Under the pieces are notes generated by a model. The model had not been told where the DNA came from. It ran no database searches and saw nothing but the letters and a program-made list of their open reading frames with translations. Shown piece after piece: positions 8,650-16,701 of a stretch of 36,558 bases of DNA. Origin of the DNA: an uncultured Erysipelotrichaceae bacterium (lineage in GTDB: Bacteria > Bacillota_I > Bacilli_A > Erysipelotrichales > Erysipelotrichaceae); the NCBI GenBank assembly GCA_946537835.1, contig CAMNGB010000006.1, positions 1 to 36,558 of the forward strand, read 5' to 3'. A program made the position numbers and the translations under genes. Each line of letters starts with the position of its first letter. Positions within the stretch are counted from its first letter, which is position 1.

Positions 8650-10527
8650 TCATTTCCGGCTCTCTGTATCCTTCACTGTTTTCTTTTTCTTCGGGCAGGT
8701 CAGCCAGATTGCCGACCATGGTGCAATGCGGATCGTGACGGAGTGTTCAAGCGCTCCCTGTGCATTCCTGTTCTTCCAGGCTTTCACCGGTTCAAAGTTG
8801 CACATGTTGCAGCCGTCATAGATATCCTTCTCACTGTTCAGGATTTCCGTATACTTTCCGCCCTGCGGCACTCCGATATCATAATTCTCATATGACTGTG
8901 CAGTCATATTCAGTATGCAGACCAGATATTCCTTATCATCCTCGCGGTAAAAGGAATAGATGCTCTGCTTTGCGTTATCGGCATCGATCCATCTGAATCC
9001 TTTCTGATAATCATAGTCATATTGATACAGACAGGGATGTGCCTTATAAATTCTATTCAAATCGGTCATATAACGCAAGAAGGAGTCATGCCGGGGATAG
9101 GAAAGCAGGAACCAGTCCAGCTCCTTTTTTTCGTCAAATTCCCGGAAGGAAGCAATCTCATTGCCCATAAAGTTCAGTTTTTTGCCCGGATGTGCATACA
9201 TATATGCATAAAGGTTGCGGGCCTGGGCAAACTTCATGTCATAATCGCCGAACATGCGGTCAACGATCGTTTTCTTGCCGTGTACATTCTCATCATGGCT
9301 GAGCGGCAGCAGAAAGCGCTCGCTGTAAAAGTAAGCCATGGAGAACGTCAGCTTGTGATGATCCCAGATCCTGTAGATCGGATCGGTCGCATAGTATTTC
9401 AGCGTGTCGTTCATCCAGCCCAGATCCCATTTGTAGTCAAAACCGAGGCCGCCGTCGAGTGTCGAAGCGGTGACTTTCGGGAAATCGGAACTGTCTTCAG
9501 CGATCAGCATGACCGAAGGATATTCCTTGTTCAGATAATAATTCATGCGCCGCACAAAGTTCAGAGAGCCTTCGTTGGTGCCGCGGTTGCTGTTGCCGCC
9601 CCAGTAGATCAGATTGGATACGGCATCAATGCGGATGCCGTCAATATGATATACATCACACCAGAAAACTGCCGCTGACATCAGGAAGGAGCGGACCTCT
9701 TCACTCCAGAGATCGAAGTTCATGGTGCCCCACTGCGACTCGGCATCATTTCTGTCCCGGTATTCATACAGGGGCTCTCCGTCAAAATAGCGCAGTCCGA
9801 AAGCATCCTTGACGAAGTGCACCGGCACCATATCCATGATGACACCGATATCATTCCGGTGGCATTCATTGACAAATGCGGCAAATTCCGTCGGATTGCC
9901 GTAGCGGGATGTCACGGAAAAATAGCCGCTGGCCTGATAGCCCCATGAACCGTCAAACGGATATTCATTCAGAGGCATCAGTTCGATATGCGTATATCCG
10001 TGTTCCTTTACATACGGAATCAGATTATCCTTCAGCATCGGATAGGTATACGGATATTCCCCGTTTTTCTTCCAGCCGCCGGCATAGACTTCATAGATAT
10101 TGACCGGTCTGTCAAAGTTTTTGGAACGCTTTTCCAGCCATTTTCTGTCCGACCACCGGATATCATCGAGATCGTAGATCTTGGATGCGGTTTCCGGTCT
10201 GGTCTCGCTGTAGAAAGCATAGGGGTCGGCTTTGTGAAGCATCTCCCCGTTCCGGCTTTCAATCAGATATTTATAGGATTCCCATTCTCTGATACCGGGC
10301 ACAAAAACGCTCCAGATTCCGTTGAAATCCGACCTCTGCATCGGTATCGGCCGGGCATCCCAGTCTGTAAAGGTGCCGATGACACTGACATTTCTGGCAT
10401 GCGGTGCATAGACCGTAAACCTTACACCCTCGCCTCCTTCATAGACAAAATGTGCGCCGAACATACGGTAGGCATTCGTGCACTGTCCCTGATGAAAGCT
10501 CTCTACGATTCTGGACTGATTCATCAT
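8650..10527 (-). CDS. glgB: 1,4-alpha-glucan branching enzyme
   Basis: Makes alpha-1,6 branches in glycogen. A 625-residue GH13 protein with an N-terminal CBM48 (about 20-115), the branching-enzyme block FDGSWGYQASGYFS near 191-204, the catalytic Asp301 in IRIDAVSN, the acid Glu344 in LIAEDSS, and LPLSHDENVHGKK containing the third carboxylate. Some positions differ from the E. coli-type family (VPVHF for VPGHF, IAEDS for IAEES). Two adjacent ATGs are possible starts; GGGAG is 4 nt from the first and 7 nt from the second, so the protein may begin one residue later. It is the first gene of the glgB-glgP-pulA unit and has a promoter in the gap after the pgm terminator. Confidence 0.95.
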   Translation of the reverse strand: MMNQSRIVESFHQGQCTNAYRMFGAHFVYEGGEGVRFTVYAPHARNVSVIGTFTDWDARPIPMQRSDFNGIWSVFVPGIREWESYKYLIESRNGEMLHKADPYAFYSETRPETASKIYDLDDIRWSDRKWLEKRSKNFDRPVNIYEVYAGGWKKNGEYPYTYPMLKDNLIPYVKEHGYTHIELMPLNEYPFDGSWGYQASGYFSVTSRYGNPTEFAAFVNECHRNDIGVIMDMVPVHFVKDAFGLRYFDGEPLYEYRDRNDAESQWGTMNFDLWSEEVRSFLMSAAVFWCDVYHIDGIRIDAVSNLIYWGGNSNRGTNEGSLNFVRRMNYYLNKEYPSVMLIAEDSSDFPKVTASTLDGGLGFDYKWDLGWMNDTLKYYATDPIYRIWDHHKLTFSMAYFYSERFLLPLSHDENVHGKKTIVDRMFGDYDMKFAQARNLYAYMYAHPGKKLNFMGNEIASFREFDEKKELDWFLLSYPRHDSFLRYMTDLNRIYKAHPCLYQYDYDYQKGFRWIDADNAKQSIYSFYREDDKEYLVCILNMTAQSYENYDIGVPQGGKYTEILNSEKDIYDGCNMCNFEPVKAWKNRNAQGALEHSVTIRIAPWSAIWLTCPKKKKTVKDTESRK

Positions 10528-10566
10528 ATTTCTCCCTTATGGTTCATGATCAAAAGTTGCGCTCAC

Positions 10567-10595
10567 ATTCTAACATTGATAGCCCCTCTTTTACA
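10567..10595 (-). promoter_or_regulatory. Putative sigma-A promoter of glgB-glgP-pulA
   Basis: On the minus strand TGTAAA is followed after 17 bp by TAGAAT. The -10 ends about 40 nt before the glgB start, leaving a leader with a GGGAG ribosome site. It lies between the pgm terminator and glgB, where a promoter is needed. The -35 matches 3 of 6 positions, so expression may need help or be modest. Confidence 0.45.
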
Positions 10596-10636
10596 CCCTT
10601 CAGGAAGAAAAAAAATCTGTATTGTCCACTTTACGG

Positions 10637-10670
10637 AAAAAAGGAGTACAGACTTTTGCGTCTGTACTCC
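10637..10670 (-). terminator. Intrinsic terminator after the phosphohexomutase gene
   Basis: A perfect 11-bp stem (GGAGTACAGAC / GTCTGTACTCC) with a 6-nt loop is followed on the minus strand by TTTTTT. It begins 18 nt after the pgm stop. It is one of the strongest terminators in the window. Confidence 0.95.
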
Positions 10671-10687
10671 CTTCGGTCGGTTATTCT

Positions 10688-12370
10688 TCAGGAAAGAATC
10701 GGCTTGCAGGCTTCAGCCAGAGCATCCTTCTCTGCCTGGGCTTCGGCAAGATCCTTGCCGAGTGTGGTGAAGTATGTCTTTACCTTCGGCTCGGTTCCGG
10801 ACGGACGGACGATGACCTTGGCGCCGTCTTCGAGTTCGTAGACAAGCACGTTGGCCTTCGGCAGACCGGTTTCTTCCGGCTTCAGATAGTCGATGACTTT
10901 TGCGACTTTCTTGCCGGCGAATTCTTTCGGCGGGTCGTTTCTGAGGCCTTCCATGATGCCCTTCATCTTGTCCATGCCGGACAGACCCGGGAATTCAAAG
11001 CTGTCGACCTTGTTCAGATAACGGCCGTACTGGGCATAGATTTCTTCCAGTCTCTGCTTGATGGAAGAACCGATGCTTCTGTAGTAGGCAGCCATTTCGC
11101 AGATCAGCATGGATCCGATGATGGCATCCTTGTCACGCACATACGGTCCGGCAAGATAGCCGTAGCTTTCTTCGAAGCCGAAGATGAAGCGGTCAACTTC
11201 ACCGGCAGCTTCCAGACGGGCAATCTGATCGCCGATCCACTTGAAGCCGGTCAGGGTATGTCTCAGTTCAACACCGTAATGCTCGGCAACCTTGTCAGCC
11301 AGCGGTGTAGATACGATGGACATGACAGCAACCGGATTCTTCGGCATTGTACCGTTTTCAATTCTGCCTGCACAGATGTAGTCCAGCAGCAGAACGCCCA
11401 TTTCATTACCGGAAACGAGTTCATAGGAGCCGTCCGGACACTTCATGGCAATACCGACACGGTCAGCATCCGGGTCGGTTGCCAGCATCAGGTCGGCACC
11501 GACTTCCTTGGCCAGATTCAGACCCTTCTCCAGAGCCTCGAAGATTTCCGGGTTCGGATACGGGCAGGTTGTGAAATATCCGTTCGGATATTCCTGCTCG
11601 GGAACGATCGTGATATCGGTGATTCCCATGTCATTCAGAACACGGGTAACCGGAACCAGACCGGTTCCGTTCAGCGGCGAATAGACAAGCTTCAGGCCGG
11701 CTGTACGGCAGAGACCCGGTCTTACCTGACGGGCTTCGATTGCCTCATACAGAGCGTTCTTGCATTCGTCGGACACGAATTTGATCAGGCCCTTTTCAAC
11801 GCCCTCAGCAAAGGACATATATTTGGCACCGGTCAGAACATCAGTCTTCTGAATGGAGTCATAAACAACGGCAGCAGCATCATCTGTCATCTGGCAGCCA
11901 TCCGGTCCGTAGGCCTTGAAGCCGTTGTATTTGGCCGGGTTGTGGGAAGCTGTCAGCATAATGCCGGCGTTGCAGTGATAGTAACGGGTCGCAAAGCTCA
12001 GTGCCGGAACCGGCATCAGCTCATCATAGATCACGACATTGATGCCGTTTGCGGCAAGTACACCCGCTGCATCTCTGGCGAAGTTCCAGCCCTTCAGACG
12101 GCTGTCATAGCTGATGGCAACCAGCTGTTTTCCGCCCTGTGTCTTGACCCAGTCAGCAACACCCTGTGTAGCCTGACGGACTACCCAGATGTTCATCCGG
12201 TTGGTGCCCGCACCGAGTGTTCCGCGCAGACCGGCGGTACCGAACTGCAGGGATACCGCAAATCTTTCCTTGATGGCATCATCGTCATCGGCAATGCCCA
12301 GAAGCTCCGGCTTCAGATCGCAATCGATCAGATCTGCCTCGAGCCAGCGCTTGTATTCATCTAAATACAT
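10688..12370 (-). CDS. pgm: Phospho-sugar mutase (alpha-phosphoglucomutase type)
   Basis: Interconverts glucose-1-phosphate and glucose-6-phosphate, linking glycogen turnover with glycolysis. The 560-residue protein has all four alpha-D-phosphohexomutase motifs: the phosphoserine loop TASHNP (Ser142), the metal loop DPDADR (299-304), the sugar-binding GFEESYG, and the phosphate-binding RPSGTEPK near the C-terminus. The N-terminal layout (QFGTAGLRG) is that of PgcA-like Firmicute enzymes. Specificity for mannose or ribose phosphates cannot be excluded. It is a single-gene unit between terminators, with an AAAGGACG ribosome site. Confidence 0.93.
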   Translation of the reverse strand: MYLDEYKRWLEADLIDCDLKPELLGIADDDDAIKERFAVSLQFGTAGLRGTLGAGTNRMNIWVVRQATQGVADWVKTQGGKQLVAISYDSRLKGWNFARDAAGVLAANGINVVIYDELMPVPALSFATRYYHCNAGIMLTASHNPAKYNGFKAYGPDGCQMTDDAAAVVYDSIQKTDVLTGAKYMSFAEGVEKGLIKFVSDECKNALYEAIEARQVRPGLCRTAGLKLVYSPLNGTGLVPVTRVLNDMGITDITIVPEQEYPNGYFTTCPYPNPEIFEALEKGLNLAKEVGADLMLATDPDADRVGIAMKCPDGSYELVSGNEMGVLLLDYICAGRIENGTMPKNPVAVMSIVSTPLADKVAEHYGVELRHTLTGFKWIGDQIARLEAAGEVDRFIFGFEESYGYLAGPYVRDKDAIIGSMLICEMAAYYRSIGSSIKQRLEEIYAQYGRYLNKVDSFEFPGLSGMDKMKGIMEGLRNDPPKEFAGKKVAKVIDYLKPEETGLPKANVLVYELEDGAKVIVRPSGTEPKVKTYFTTLGKDLAEAQAEKDALAEACKPILS

Positions 12371-12414
12371 ATTCTCGTCCTTTCAGTTATCAATTATGAT
12401 TTTCACTGTTCTTG

Positions 12415-12442
12415 AAAAAAAAGGGACACTTCAGAAGCGTCC
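12415..12442 (-). terminator. Intrinsic terminator after ptsH
   Basis: On the minus strand GGACGCTT and AAGTGTCC pair in an 8-bp stem with one G:T pair and a CTG loop, followed by eight T residues. It isolates ptsH from the mutase gene. Confidence 0.92.
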
Positions 12443-12467
12443 ACCTTTTGGCTGCATTTAGCACTTA

Positions 12468-12734
12468 TTAAGAAATGACTTTCTGCTGACGAAGTACTTC
12501 TTCGATTGTCTGAATCGCGACATCTTCATCCTCACCCTCACAGGATACTGTGATTTCGGACTGTGTCGGGATACCAAGTGACATAACGCCCATGATTGAC
12601 TTCATGTTGACGGAACGTCCCTTGTAAGCAACCTTTACTTCGCTCTTGAACTTGCTGGCTGCATTGACTGCTACAGTTGCAGGACGTGCATGTAATCCAA
12701 CAGGGTCAATAACTGTTACTGAAATCTCTTTCAT
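12468..12734 (-). CDS. ptsH: HPr, phosphocarrier protein of the sugar phosphotransferase system
   Basis: An 88-residue HPr. The PEP-dependent phosphorylation site is His15 in GLHARPA, and the HPr-kinase site is Ser46 in NMKSIMGVMSLG, so this is the Firmicute form that also serves as CcpA corepressor. The start has a GGGAGG site 11 nt upstream, slightly distant. Unlike the usual ptsHI operon, no ptsI follows: the gene ends in a strong terminator and stands alone among glycogen genes, so enzyme I must be elsewhere. A promoter and an overlapping cre-like site lie upstream, suggesting carbon-source control of HPr itself. Confidence 0.97.
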   Translation of the reverse strand: MKEISVTVIDPVGLHARPATVAVNAASKFKSEVKVAYKGRSVNMKSIMGVMSLGIPTQSEITVSCEGEDEDVAIQTIEEVLRQQKVIS

Positions 12735-12771
12735 ATGAAATTATACCTCCCGTTTCTTATTGACTACTTGT

Positions 12772-12800
12772 ATTTTAATACAATAGAGTTCTCACCGCAA
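12772..12800 (-). promoter_or_regulatory. Putative sigma-A promoter of ptsH
   Basis: Minus strand TTGCGG, 17-bp spacer, TAAAAT. The -10 ends 37 nt before the ptsH start. The -35 hexamer lies inside a 12-bp palindrome (ACCGC TT GCGGT, 12794-12805) and overlaps the cre-like site. Confidence 0.55.
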
Positions 12801-12810
12801 GCGGTTACAT
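12796..12810 (-). promoter_or_regulatory. Candidate CcpA operator (cre) over the ptsH -35 region
   Basis: The minus strand reads ATGTAACCGCTTGCG, which matches the relaxed cre consensus WTGNAANCGNWNNCW at 14 of 15 positions (last base G instead of W). It overlaps the ptsH -35 hexamer, so binding of CcpA with Ser46-phosphorylated HPr would be expected to repress. The match is seen; the binding is inferred. Confidence 0.45.
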
Positions 12811-12826
12811 TTGATTTTTGAAAGGC

Positions 12827-12862
12827 ACCGGAAAGCATGCAGGAAAATGCCGTTTTTCCGGT
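12827..12862 (-). terminator. Weak hairpin terminator candidate after malQ
   Basis: An 8-bp perfect stem (ACCGGAAA / TTTCCGGT) with a 20-nt loop begins 4 nt after the malQ stop. The minus strand continues GCCTTTCAAAAATC, so the T-run is poor. It may reduce rather than stop transcription into ptsH. Confidence 0.4.
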
Positions 12863-12865
12863 TCA

Positions 12866-14389
12866 TCAATGCTTCTCTGTCTTCTGAGGATGCCTGGCCT
12901 GCCAGTTGTTGCGGCAGTACAGCAGCATCTTCTCTTTCAGCTTCTCTGCCAGTTCCTTCGTAAAGACTCCCGGCAGGCAGCGCCATGTCCATGCCGGCGT
13001 CTTTCCGGCCGGATCATTGAAGCGTGCTTCGCTTCCCAGTTCCAGCAGGTCCTGCATCTGCACGATTGCCAGATCGCTGGTGCTGCTGTAGGCAGCTCTC
13101 AGCATGCCCCAGGTAAAACCTTCCTCTTTGTTCAGGCCGAGATATGCCTGCGCTCTTTTGATTCTGGCAGCCTGGTTCTTATCCTTTTTCCACCCGGTCA
13201 GGGTATCGTTGTCGTGCGTGCCGGTATAGACTACGGAATTATGATCATACTGGAACGGCATATAGACGGAACCCGGATCATTGGGATCAAAGGCATACTG
13301 CAGGATTTTCATGCCAGGATAGCCGCTCTCCTTGACCATTGCCATGAATTCCGGCGTCAGCTGGCCCAGATCCTCAACAATGATCTGCAGTTTTCCCAGC
13401 TTTTCTTCCATCTTTCGGAACAGTTCCAGTCCCGGACCGCTGCGCCAGTGTCCGTTGGTCGCATCCGGATCGTTTGCCGGTACGGCAAAATAGGAAAGAT
13501 AACCCTGGAAATGGTCAATGCGGATCATATCAAACAGGCGTGACTGATGGGCAGTGCGGTCGATCCACCAGCGGTAGTCTTCCTGCCGCATACGGTCCCA
13601 GTCAAACAGCGGATTGCCCCATTTCTGACCCTTCGGATTGCCGTAATCCGGCGCAAAGCCGGAAACAAATGTCATTTCATTCCGGTCGTTCATCTGGAAC
13701 TGCTCGGGATGTGACCAGACATCGATCGAATCGGCAGCGATGTAGAACGGAAGATCGCCGATGATCTGGACGCCGCTGTCATTGGCATATTTTTTCATCG
13801 CTTTCATCTGCCTGTAGAACAGATACTGGACACGCTCATAGAAGATGACATCCTGACGGCATTCTTCAGCCTTCTGTCTGACCTCTTCACTGTTATGACG
13901 GCGCAGCTCCTGCGGCCACTGTGTCCAGGGCTTTCCCTCAAAGTGATCCTTGATTGCCATAAAGACGGCATAGTCCTTCAGCCAGTGACCTTCCGTCCGC
14001 AGGAATTCCAGATATTCATGCGGATGCTTTACGGGAAGCCGCTCTGCCGCTTTCCGCAGCAGCCTGTTCCGTTCATTATAAAGAATGCCGTAATCGGTAT
14101 GTTCCGGATTCTTTCCCCACTTTACCGATGTCACTTCTTCTTTTGTCAGGAGCCCGTCGCTGATCAGATCATCCAGATCGATCAGATAGGTGCTTCCGGC
14201 ATAGGAAGACAGTGCCTGATAAGGAGAATTGCCGTATCCGGTCGGCCCTATCGGCAGGATCTGCCAGTATGTCTGACCGGCATCCGCCAGAAAATCTATA
14301 AATTCGCGTGCTGCCTTTCCCATCGTACCGATGCCGTACGGTGAAGGCAGCGATGTGACCGGCAGTAAAATGCCTGCACTTCTGATCAT
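12866..14389 (-). CDS. malQ: 4-alpha-glucanotransferase (amylomaltase)
   Basis: A 507-residue GH77 enzyme that transfers alpha-1,4-glucan segments between malto-oligosaccharides and releases glucose. The start is the ATG with GAGAGG 8 nt upstream, giving MIRSAGILLPV; a TTG six codons earlier is less likely because it lies before the ribosome site. The catalytic nucleophile is Asp292 (RIDHFQGY), the acid/base Glu339 (VEDLG), and the third carboxylate Asp393 (GTHDN). GNSPYQALSSYAG in the N-terminal region is typical. It would process short dextrins left by GlgP and PulA. It has its own promoter after the rlmH terminator. Confidence 0.96.
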   Translation of the reverse strand: MIRSAGILLPVTSLPSPYGIGTMGKAAREFIDFLADAGQTYWQILPIGPTGYGNSPYQALSSYAGSTYLIDLDDLISDGLLTKEEVTSVKWGKNPEHTDYGILYNERNRLLRKAAERLPVKHPHEYLEFLRTEGHWLKDYAVFMAIKDHFEGKPWTQWPQELRRHNSEEVRQKAEECRQDVIFYERVQYLFYRQMKAMKKYANDSGVQIIGDLPFYIAADSIDVWSHPEQFQMNDRNEMTFVSGFAPDYGNPKGQKWGNPLFDWDRMRQEDYRWWIDRTAHQSRLFDMIRIDHFQGYLSYFAVPANDPDATNGHWRSGPGLELFRKMEEKLGKLQIIVEDLGQLTPEFMAMVKESGYPGMKILQYAFDPNDPGSVYMPFQYDHNSVVYTGTHDNDTLTGWKKDKNQAARIKRAQAYLGLNKEEGFTWGMLRAAYSSTSDLAIVQMQDLLELGSEARFNDPAGKTPAWTWRCLPGVFTKELAEKLKEKMLLYCRNNWQARHPQKTEKH

Positions 14390-14418
14390 AATGATTACCT
14401 CTCTCAAAAACTTCCTAC

Positions 14419-14424
14419 ATTATA
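14419..14424 (-). promoter_or_regulatory. Putative malQ promoter (-10 TATAAT)
   Basis: A perfect TATAAT on the minus strand lies 29 nt before the malQ ATG, immediately after the rlmH terminator. The -35 position (TTTCGG at 17 bp) falls in the terminator loop and matches poorly. Confidence 0.45.
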
Positions 14425-14429
14425 TATTG

Positions 14430-14460
14430 AAAAAATGAATCCCGAAAGCAGGATTCATTT
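14430..14460 (-). terminator. Intrinsic terminator of the yybS-rlmH operon
   Basis: A perfect 10-bp stem (AAATGAATCC / GGATTCATTT) with an 8-nt loop overlaps the rlmH stop codon and runs into six T residues on the minus strand. It ends the eight-gene operon. Confidence 0.92.
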
Positions 14461-14931
14461 ATGATACGGTTCATGATTCAGAATACGGAAACAGCGGTAG
14501 ATCTGTTCCAGGACAATGATCCGGCAGAGCTGGTGCGGAAATGTATTGTCCGACAGTTTCCAGCGCATGTCGGCACGCCTGATCAGTTCTTCCGAAACAC
14601 CGAGGGATCCGCCGATCACAAAAACGATGCGGCTCTGGGAATGCAGGTACAGATCACTCAGTTTTTCACTCAGTTCAACCGATCCGCAGGGCTTTCCGGC
14701 CAGATCCAGCAGGATGACATATTCGCCGTCCCGGATCTGCTTCAGCAGCTTTTCGCCTTCCTTCTTCCTGACAATTTCATTTTCGGCAGCCGAATTGCTT
14801 TCCGGAGCCTTCTCATCTGCCACTTCAATTACTTCAATCTTTTCATAGGGACGGATCCTTTTCAGATATTCATCAATGCCGTCCTTCATCCATTTTTCGC
14901 GGACTTTTCCGCAGGCCAGGATCCGGATCAT
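14455..14931 (-). CDS. rlmH: 23S rRNA pseudouridine-1915 N3-methyltransferase
   Basis: A 158-residue SPOUT methyltransferase that methylates pseudouridine 1915 in helix 69 of 23S rRNA on assembled ribosomes. The SAM-binding knot region reads VFVIGGSLGVSEE, and the C-terminus LSDNTFPHQLCRIIVLEQIYRC is typical. Length is exactly the family norm. The start ATG overlaps the stop of the HtrA-like gene by 4 nt. In Bacillus the gene also lies near the wal/htrA region, and here it is the last gene of the operon. Confidence 0.97.
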   Translation of the reverse strand: MIRILACGKVREKWMKDGIDEYLKRIRPYEKIEVIEVADEKAPESNSAAENEIVRKKEGEKLLKQIRDGEYVILLDLAGKPCGSVELSEKLSDLYLHSQSRIVFVIGGSLGVSEELIRRADMRWKLSDNTFPHQLCRIIVLEQIYRCFRILNHEPYHK

Positions 14932-15953
14932 TGCAGCTCCGTGCTGAGGACAGTTTCCTCACCGTCCCTTAAGATCTGCAGTTCAGCCATTTCACCGGAA
15001 TTCACGTCGTAGAGTATGGTGCGCAGGGAACTGACATCAGCCACTGTCTGTCCGTTGATGCTCAGCAGCACATCGCCCGGCTTCAGTTCACTGCTGTCGC
15101 CGCCGGCTGTGATCAGTACGCCGCTGACAGCATCCAGCTGCAGACCGCGCGTACTCTTTTCATAGGAACGCAGATCGGCAACACTGCGGACGGTGATGCC
15201 CAGGGAACCGCGGCTGACCTTTCCTTCTTCCTTGAGTTCTTCCGCTGCCAGTCTGATTTCATTGATGCCGACCGCAAAGCTCAGTCTGTCATTCCCGTTC
15301 AGGCTCCGCGGCAGCAGCATCCCGACCACGGCACCGCCCTGATCGAGGAGCGGACCGCCGGCACTTTCCGGCGAAATCACGGCATCGGTTTCAATGACTC
15401 CGGCAAGCCATGAAGATGACGCATTCAGTCTCATCATGCCTGGTTCGGAAACAATTCCGAAGCTGACCGCACTGCTTCCGGTTTCTGCACTTCTGCCGCT
15501 GAGAGCAAGCACATACTCACCCTGCTGCAGCAGGTCGCTGTCACCGATTCGGCTGGTTCTGACTTCGAACCCCGGCTGCAGTCTCAGCAGCATGATTCCG
15601 GTCGCTTCATCACGTCCGGCAATGGCAGCGCTCATGCCGGCACTGCTGTCAAAATACACGGTCACTTCACCGCTGTCGGAATACAGATCGCTGGTTGTGA
15701 TCAGATACAGATTTTCATCCTCACGGCTGTAGACAAAGCCGCTGGCTGTGCGGCTGCCGCTGCTGACAGTCACAACCGCAGCCCGGGTATTGTCAATGAT
15801 ATCGGTCAGATCGGTCGTATAGTCGCTGACCGTTGTCTGTGTGATCTGCGGAACGGCAGGAGCACTCGGACTGTTCACCATCTCAAGCCGGATCGTCAGC
15901 CACAGATTCCATGCCAGCAAAACAGCACACAGTGCCATAATCCATTTCTTCAT
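14928..15953 (-). CDS. HtrA-like trypsin-fold/PDZ membrane protein lacking the catalytic triad (pseudoprotease)
   Basis: A 341-residue protein with an N-terminal membrane anchor (about 4-22), a linker, a chymotrypsin-fold domain (about 50-230) and a C-terminal PDZ domain (about 245-338, RGSLGITV...LKPGDVLLSINGQ). Aligned by eye to HtrA/DegP, the family TNNHV becomes TTSDL (His replaced by Asp89), the TDLAV-type motif becomes TGIMLL (Asp replaced by Gly119) and GNSGGPL becomes ESAGGPL (Ser replaced by Ala198). All three triad residues are therefore missing, while glycines, core and PDZ are intact, so it probably acts as a binding protein or sensor. It starts with a strong AAAGGAGA site inside the 3' end of walJ (71-bp overlap) and occupies the place of htrC in the Bacillus wal locus. 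Confidence 0.88.
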   Translation of the reverse strand: MKKWIMALCAVLLAWNLWLTIRLEMVNSPSAPAVPQITQTTVSDYTTDLTDIIDNTRAAVVTVSSGSRTASGFVYSREDENLYLITTSDLYSDSGEVTVYFDSSAGMSAAIAGRDEATGIMLLRLQPGFEVRTSRIGDSDLLQQGEYVLALSGRSAETGSSAVSFGIVSEPGMMRLNASSSWLAGVIETDAVISPESAGGPLLDQGGAVVGMLLPRSLNGNDRLSFAVGINEIRLAAEELKEEGKVSRGSLGITVRSVADLRSYEKSTRGLQLDAVSGVLITAGGDSSELKPGDVLLSINGQTVADVSSLRTILYDVNSGEMAELQILRDGEETVLSTELQ

Positions 15954-16701
15954 TGCCGTCTCCTTTCCTGATCATTTCATATTGCCCGGCGGCACAGATG
16001 ACAAGATCATCCGAGATCCTGTCCCTCTCCTGCATCAGCCTGTTCACGGCTGTCTGCAGAGCCTTCTCTCGGGTATTGGCTTCCTGGGATATATGTGCCA
16101 GGATGATCATTTTTGTATTTTTACTGATACAGCGGGCCAGAATCTCGGCACAGTCTTCATTGCAGAGATGCCCCTGGTCACCGTAGATACGGGCTTTCAG
16201 ATACTGCGGCCGCCGTGTCTGCATCAGCATCCCTACATCATGATTGCTTTCCATGACATAGTAGTCAGCCGACCGGATCAGCGGCAGATAGTTCTCGTTG
16301 ACATACCCGGTATCGGTGATATAGACAAGTTTTTCCGTTCCGTTTTCAAGGATGTACCCGCAGGTATTGCGGGCATCATGCGACAGGGCAAGCGGCGTAA
16401 TCCGCAGACTGCCCACCGAAAACGGCATGCGGTTGGTGACATTGGCCGTACAGATATCCTCGATATCCACCGGCGAATAGATATGATACGGCGCAAAGTG
16501 CCGGATCTGGGCAATATGATCGCTGTGATCGTGGGTAATCAGAACCGCATCGATATCTTCCCTTTTCAGCTGCAGTCCGGCAAAGGAAGCCTTCAGATGC
16601 TTCAGCGTCGAGCCGCAGTCGATGACAATCACGGTATCTTCGTTTCTGACTACGAAGCAGTTTCCTTTGGAACCGCTGGCAAGCAGTGCAAATTTCATCA
16701 T
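15883..16701 (-). CDS. walJ: MBL-fold metallohydrolase of the WalJ/YycJ family
   Basis: A 272-residue metallo-beta-lactamase-fold protein starting with MMKFALLASGSKGNC, the hallmark of the YycJ/WalJ family. The metal motif HDHSDH is at 57-62 and further ligands appear in SHDARNT, TDTGY and GHLCNED. Members are cytoplasmic and have been proposed to process nucleic acids; the exact role is unsettled. The start overlaps the stop of the M23 gene by 4 nt. The last 24 codons overlap the start of the HtrA-like gene in another frame; family homology appears to end near GQYEMIRKGDG, so this tail may be a run-on caused by loss of an earlier stop. Confidence 0.93.
   Translation of the reverse strand: MMKFALLASGSKGNCFVVRNEDTVIVIDCGSTLKHLKASFAGLQLKREDIDAVLITHDHSDHIAQIRHFAPYHIYSPVDIEDICTANVTNRMPFSVGSLRITPLALSHDARNTCGYILENGTEKLVYITDTGYVNENYLPLIRSADYYVMESNHDVGMLMQTRRPQYLKARIYGDQGHLCNEDCAEILARCISKNTKMIILAHISQEANTREKALQTAVNRLMQERDRISDDLVICAAGQYEMIRKGDGNEEMDYGTVCCFAGMESVADDPA

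Noticed and set aside
6455-8821. A 788-codon open frame on the plus strand opposite glgP (also 580 codons at 10622-12364, 673 at 20118-22139 and 467 at 17028-18431)
   Set aside because: These lie exactly antisense to well-conserved genes (glgP, pgm, gdpP, M23). They arise because the sense codons rarely create stops in that frame. The translations show no recognisable domain, and no suitable ribosome site or promoter is visible.
10561-10580. cre-like sequence near the glgB promoter (TGTGAGCGCAAC on the minus strand)
   Set aside because: Only the central CG and a few positions match the consensus; several conserved bases are wrong.
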